A stretch of 64,000 bases of DNA. Origin: Arenicola marina. Its lineage: Eukaryota > Annelida > Polychaeta > Arenicolidae. This document shows positions 60,301-64,000 of the stretch, in pieces. How positions within the stretch are numbered: position 1 is the first letter of the stretch; each line of letters starts with the position of its first letter. The notes below the pieces were generated by a model. It saw nothing but the letters and a program-made list of their open reading frames with translations, did not search any database and was not told the origin of the DNA. The stretch is taken from contig OZ025260.1 of assembly GCA_964019135.1 (NCBI GenBank), forward strand, positions 36,623,373 to 36,687,372, read 5' to 3'. The position numbers were made by a program, and so were the translations under genes.

Positions 60301-62655
60301 TGGGGGGAACCCCTCTGTTGATACATAGGGGGCACCCCTCTGGTGATACATGGGGGGCATTCCTCTGGTGATACATGGGGGGGGGGCACCCCTCTGGTGA
60401 TACATGGGGGGCACCCCTCTGGTGATACATAGGGGGCACCCCTCTGGTGATACATGGAGGGGCACCCCTCTGGTGATACATTGGGAGGGACCCCTTTGGT
60501 GATACATGGGGGGGCACCCCTCTGGTGATAGATGAGGGGGCACCCATCTGGTGATACATGGGGGGCACCCCTCTGGTGATACATGGGGGGGGGGCACCCC
60601 TCTGCTGATACATTGGGAGGGACCCCTTTGGTGATACATGGGGGGAACCCCTCTGTTGATACATAGGGGGCACCCCTCTGGTGATACATGGGGGGCATCC
60701 CTCTGTTGATACATGGGGGGGGGCACCCCTCTGGTGATACATGGGGGGCACCCCTCTGGTGATACATGGGCGGCACCCCTCTGGTGATACATGGGGGGCA
60801 CCCCTCTGGTGATACATGGGGGGCACCCCTCTGGTGATACATGGGGGGCACCCCTCTGGTGATACATGGGGGACATCCCTCTGGTGATACATGGGGGGTC
60901 ACCCCTCTGGTGATACATGGGGGGCACCCCTCTGGTGATACATGGGGGACATCCCTCTGGTGATACATGGGGGGTCACCCCTCTGGTGATACATGGGGGG
61001 GAGGCACCCTTCTGGTGATACATGGGGGACATCCCTCTGGTGATACATGGGGGGCACCCCTCTGGTGATACATGGGGGGCACCCCTCTGGTGATACATTG
61101 GGAGGGACCCCTCTGGTGATACATGGGGGGCACCCCTCTGGTGATACATGGGGGGCACCCCTCTGGTGATACATGGGGGGCATTCCTCTGGTGATACATG
61201 GGGGGGGCAACCTTCTGGTGATACGTGGGGGGCACCCCTCTGGTGATACATGGGGGGCACCCCTCTGGTGATACATGGGAGACATCCCTCTTGTGATACA
61301 TGGGAGGCATCCCTCTGGTGATACATGGGGGGCACCCATCTGGTGATACATGGGGGGCACCCCTCTGGTGATATATGGGGGGGGGCACCTCTCTGGTTAG
61401 ACATGGGGGGCACTCCTCTGGTGATAAATTGGGAGCGACCCCTTTGGTGATACATGGGGGGGCATCCCTCTGTTGATACATAGGGGGCACCCCTCTGGTG
61501 ATACATGGGGGGCATCTCTCTGGTGATACATGGGGGGCACCCCTCTGGTGATACATGGGGGGCACCCCTCTGGTGATACATGGTGGGGCACCCCTCTGGT
61601 GATACATGGGGGGCACCCCTCTGGTGATACATGGGGGGCACCCCTCTGGTGATACATGGTGGGGCACCCCTCTGGTGATACATGGGGGGCATCTCTCTGG
61701 TGATACATGGGGGGCACCCCTCTGGTGATACATAGGGGGCACCCCTCTGGTGATACATGGGGGGCATCTCTCTGGTGATCCATGGGGGGGGAGCACCCAT
61801 CTGGTGCTACATGGGGGGCACCCATCTGGTGATACATGGGGGGGCACCCATCTGGTGTTACATGGGGGGCACCCCTCTGGTGATACATGGGGGGGCACCC
61901 CTCTGGTGATACGTGGGGGGGCACCCCTCTGGTGATACATGGGGGGCATCCCTCTGGTGATACATGGGGGGAGCACCCCTCTGGTGATACATGGAGGGGC
62001 ACCCTTCTGGTGATACGTGGGGGGCATCCCTCTGGTGATACATGGGGGGAGCACCCCTCTGGTGATACATGGAGGGGCACCCTTCTGGTGATACGTGGGG
62101 GGCACCCCTCTGGTGATACATAGGGGGCATCCCTCTGGTGATACATGGGATGCCACCCATCTGGTGATACATGGGGGGCACCCCTCTGGTGATACATGGG
62201 GGGGGCACCCTTCTGGTGATACATGGGGGGGGCACCCCTCTGGTGATACATTGGGGGCACCCCTCTGGTGATACATGGGTGGGGGCAACCTTCTGGTGAT
62301 ACGTGGGGGGCACCCCTCTGGTGATACATGGGGGGCACCCATCTGGTGATACAGGGGGGGGGGGGGCACCCATCTGGTGATACATGGGGGGCACCCCTCT
62401 GGTGATATATGGGGGCACCCCTCTGGTGATGCATGGGGGGCACCCCTCTGGTTAGACATGGGGGGCACCCCTCTGGTGATACATGGGGGGCACCCCTCTG
62501 GTTAATCAATGGGGGGGCACCCCTCTGGTTAGACATGGGGGGCACCCTTCTGGTGATACATGGGGGGCACCCCTCTGGTTAATCAGGGGGGAGGGGCACC
62601 CGCTGGTGATACATGTGGGGGGGCACCCCGTTGGTGATACATGGGGGGGGGCACC
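54310..62655. repeat. 25-26 bp minisatellite array, about 330 units
   Basis: Units built on cacccctctggtgatacatg plus a G run. The two main types are atggggggcacccctctgg and attgggagggacccctctgg, each followed by tgatac. The G run varies from 4 to 12. On the minus strand the 25-bp unit has no stop in any frame, so frames of up to 2501 codons arise (recurrent GCPPCITRGVPPMYHQRGA); these switch freely between frames and are not evidence of a protein. The right end (62400-62655) is degenerate, with gttagacatgg and gttaatcaa variants, as at an ageing array edge. Confidence 0.97.
55153..60240. repeat. Higher-order repeat inside the 25-bp array
   Basis: The marker variant gcaccgttct occurs at about 55152, 58109 and 59621 and is followed by the same order of unit variants each time. 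Offsets of about 2.9-2.96 kb and 1.51 kb are seen between blocks. A shorter 561-bp duplication links 56503-56730 with 57064-57291. Segments of many units have therefore been copied together. Confidence 0.75.
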
Positions 62656-62699
62656 CCGCTGGGCAGCACTCGACAGTGTCGAGGTGGTCCCCCGACGTT

Positions 62700-62785
62700 C
62701 ATTATTTATCCCCTCACCCCCTCACACCTCCCCCCTCACACCTCCCCTCCCCCCCTCACACCTCCCCCCTCACACCTCCACAGGG
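62700..62785. repeat. C/T-rich short tandem repeat
   Basis: Six or more copies of cccctcacacctc with variable C runs, just outside the 25-bp array. Confidence 0.8.
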
Positions 62786-62789
62786 AGGA

Positions 62790-63600
62790 ATCTATCAGAA
62801 CCGGCTCATATAGCCTACATAGGAGAAGAGACAGGTGTTTTGTTGATACAAATAGCTCATTGTCCTCGCACGATCACTATAGCAACACAGGAAGGAACAG
62901 GTATTAGGGGGCTGAAAGTAAAGGAAATTAAGGCAGCTACAGACGGAGTACAAAAGTCGGTATTTTTTTCGCCTGTCCTTCTAAGCAACAATAGCCATGG
63001 GCGTTCTTATACATCAGGTGTTTTGCCGGTAAGGACATGCGGATCGTGGGAGGGTCGTTATTTTCTCAGAGCGGGTCATTTTTCTACCAGAGCGGGTCAT
63101 TATAGTTCCGTCACAATAATGACCCACCCAAGGGAATAATAACCCGATGCTTACCGGTTACGTGTGTCATGTGTTGTACCATAGTGTTTTTTCTCCATAC
63201 ACCAACATCATGGCGAACTGTTACAACGTGCAATACTCCAAGATTACCCTTGAACAATTACCGATTCACGGACAAATATCTCTCAATAAACAGTATACAT
63301 GCCTACGCAACATTTATGGCCTGCTATGTAACATTCCATATTATTTCAATCGAAGTTTATTTGTGCCCCCTTAAATGCGTTTTACAAAGAATGCACCATT
63401 GTCACGTTTGGGTATTTTCGCTGGAACCAAATCTGTATTTTCGACATTCTGTTTTTGTTTTGTTTTATGTGTGTAGGTTTTGGAATTTGACGCATCTGCA
63501 GTTCTCTGTGCCATGTTCCTCTTTCTCCTGCAGGACCCGAGGCACCACAATTCTAAAATTCTAAAAGTCTTTTTCTAACGAACAATCATTCCTAACAAAA
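62790..63600. other. Unique DNA, no gene identified
   Basis: Contains a short local duplication (agagcgggtcatt at 63069 and 63092) and open frames up to about 130 codons without recognisable features. Confidence 0.4.
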
Positions 63601-63604
63601 AATA

Positions 63605-63880
63605 TTGTGCTTAAGGGTCGCGCTGGGACCTATAGTAGGTAGCGGCTATTGTCACACGTATTCTGCCAGGCCAGGCCAAGCGGCCGGTGTGGGGTTCGAA
63701 TCCCACTTGTGCAAATGTTTGTGCAAGATAACGATCCCATGCCTTTCATCGAAAGCAGTTTGGAGTCACACAGAAGACATGGCTCCCTTTTCTCTTTTCT
63801 TTAATGCTTCACATTGTCGCAAAATGATACTACACAGGTTAAAGCGTCATTAAACAAAAAACATTTTTAGTCTTAGACCG
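63605..63880 (+). mobile_element. tRNA-derived SINE copy (family S1), best preserved
   Basis: A tRNA-like head with aggccaagcggccggtgtgg and an intact B box (gggttcgaatcccac) is followed by a body including gtgcaagataacgatcccat, then a tail cgtcattaaacaaaaaacat. The same head and body order occurs near 42.44 kb and 18.5 kb. Confidence 0.7.
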
Positions 63881-64000
63881 CTTTTGTACAATATAAGGGC
63901 TAAACTGGGCCAAGGAACCTTCAGGGACGACAAAGGATTAATGGATGAAACATGCCTAAGATTAGGTACAGGGCCCGGATCAATCCTGGATGCGAATCCA

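Noticed and set aside
54267..61800. Minus-strand open frames of 1272, 1907 and 2501 codons with CPPCITRGVPPMYHQRG-like repeats
   Set aside because: The 25-bp unit has no stop codon in any minus frame, so indels and frame changes never end the frame. Several overlapping frames are equally long. There is no signal peptide, non-repeat domain or splice context.

Overview
This is animal nuclear DNA: two genes with spliced exons, a nuclear tRNA gene, tRNA-derived SINEs, several classes of LINE, MITE-like elements and very large minisatellite arrays, with no prokaryotic gene layout. The short introns, the mix of CR1/Jockey-like and L1/Tx1-like LINEs and a foldback element with tandem-repeat arms suggest a marine invertebrate. 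Amphioxus, echinoderm, hemichordate and mollusc are all possible; I cannot fix the species from sequence alone.

Layout. 1-11293 is the inside of a 45-bp minisatellite array that runs off the left edge. 11536-20822 (minus strand) holds ten exons of a coiled-coil protein that I identify as a CCDC73 homologue. All junctions can be phased into one 526-codon frame that continues past the left end, so the array probably lies in an intron of this gene. The introns also carry a tRNA-Glu(CUC) gene, a 1.05-kb palindrome, MITEs and a SINE. 20.8-24.3 kb is intergenic, with a hairpin element and a 13-bp minisatellite. 24.5-28.0 kb (plus strand) is a decayed CR1/Jockey-like LINE. 28.8-32.3 kb is a 1.29-kb unit repeated about 2.7 times. 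33.64-35.93 kb is a foldback element whose arms are 20-bp tandem repeats. 36-41.7 kb is repeat-rich intergenic DNA.

41768-51529 (minus strand) is a two-exon gene for a 355-residue seven-transmembrane receptor resembling the cAMP-receptor/GPR157-type family. Its 8.7-kb intron contains a LINE (about 44.03-49.45 kb) that was itself interrupted by a 5'-truncated L1/Tx1-like LINE (45028-47306), flanked by a clear 16-bp target-site duplication. About 0.4 kb upstream of the receptor start is a CpG-rich 21-bp minisatellite (51940-53395). 54.3-62.65 kb is a third large array with a 25-26 bp unit. The window ends in unique DNA and another SINE.

The two host genes show no functional link. Nearly all of the very long open frames (up to about 2500 codons) are products of tandem units that lack stop codons in several frames, and are not annotated as genes. 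The main biology here is tandem-repeat and transposon dynamics: higher-order repeats inside the arrays, a short motif shared by two arrays 43 kb apart, a nested retrotransposition and two kinds of large inverted repeat.
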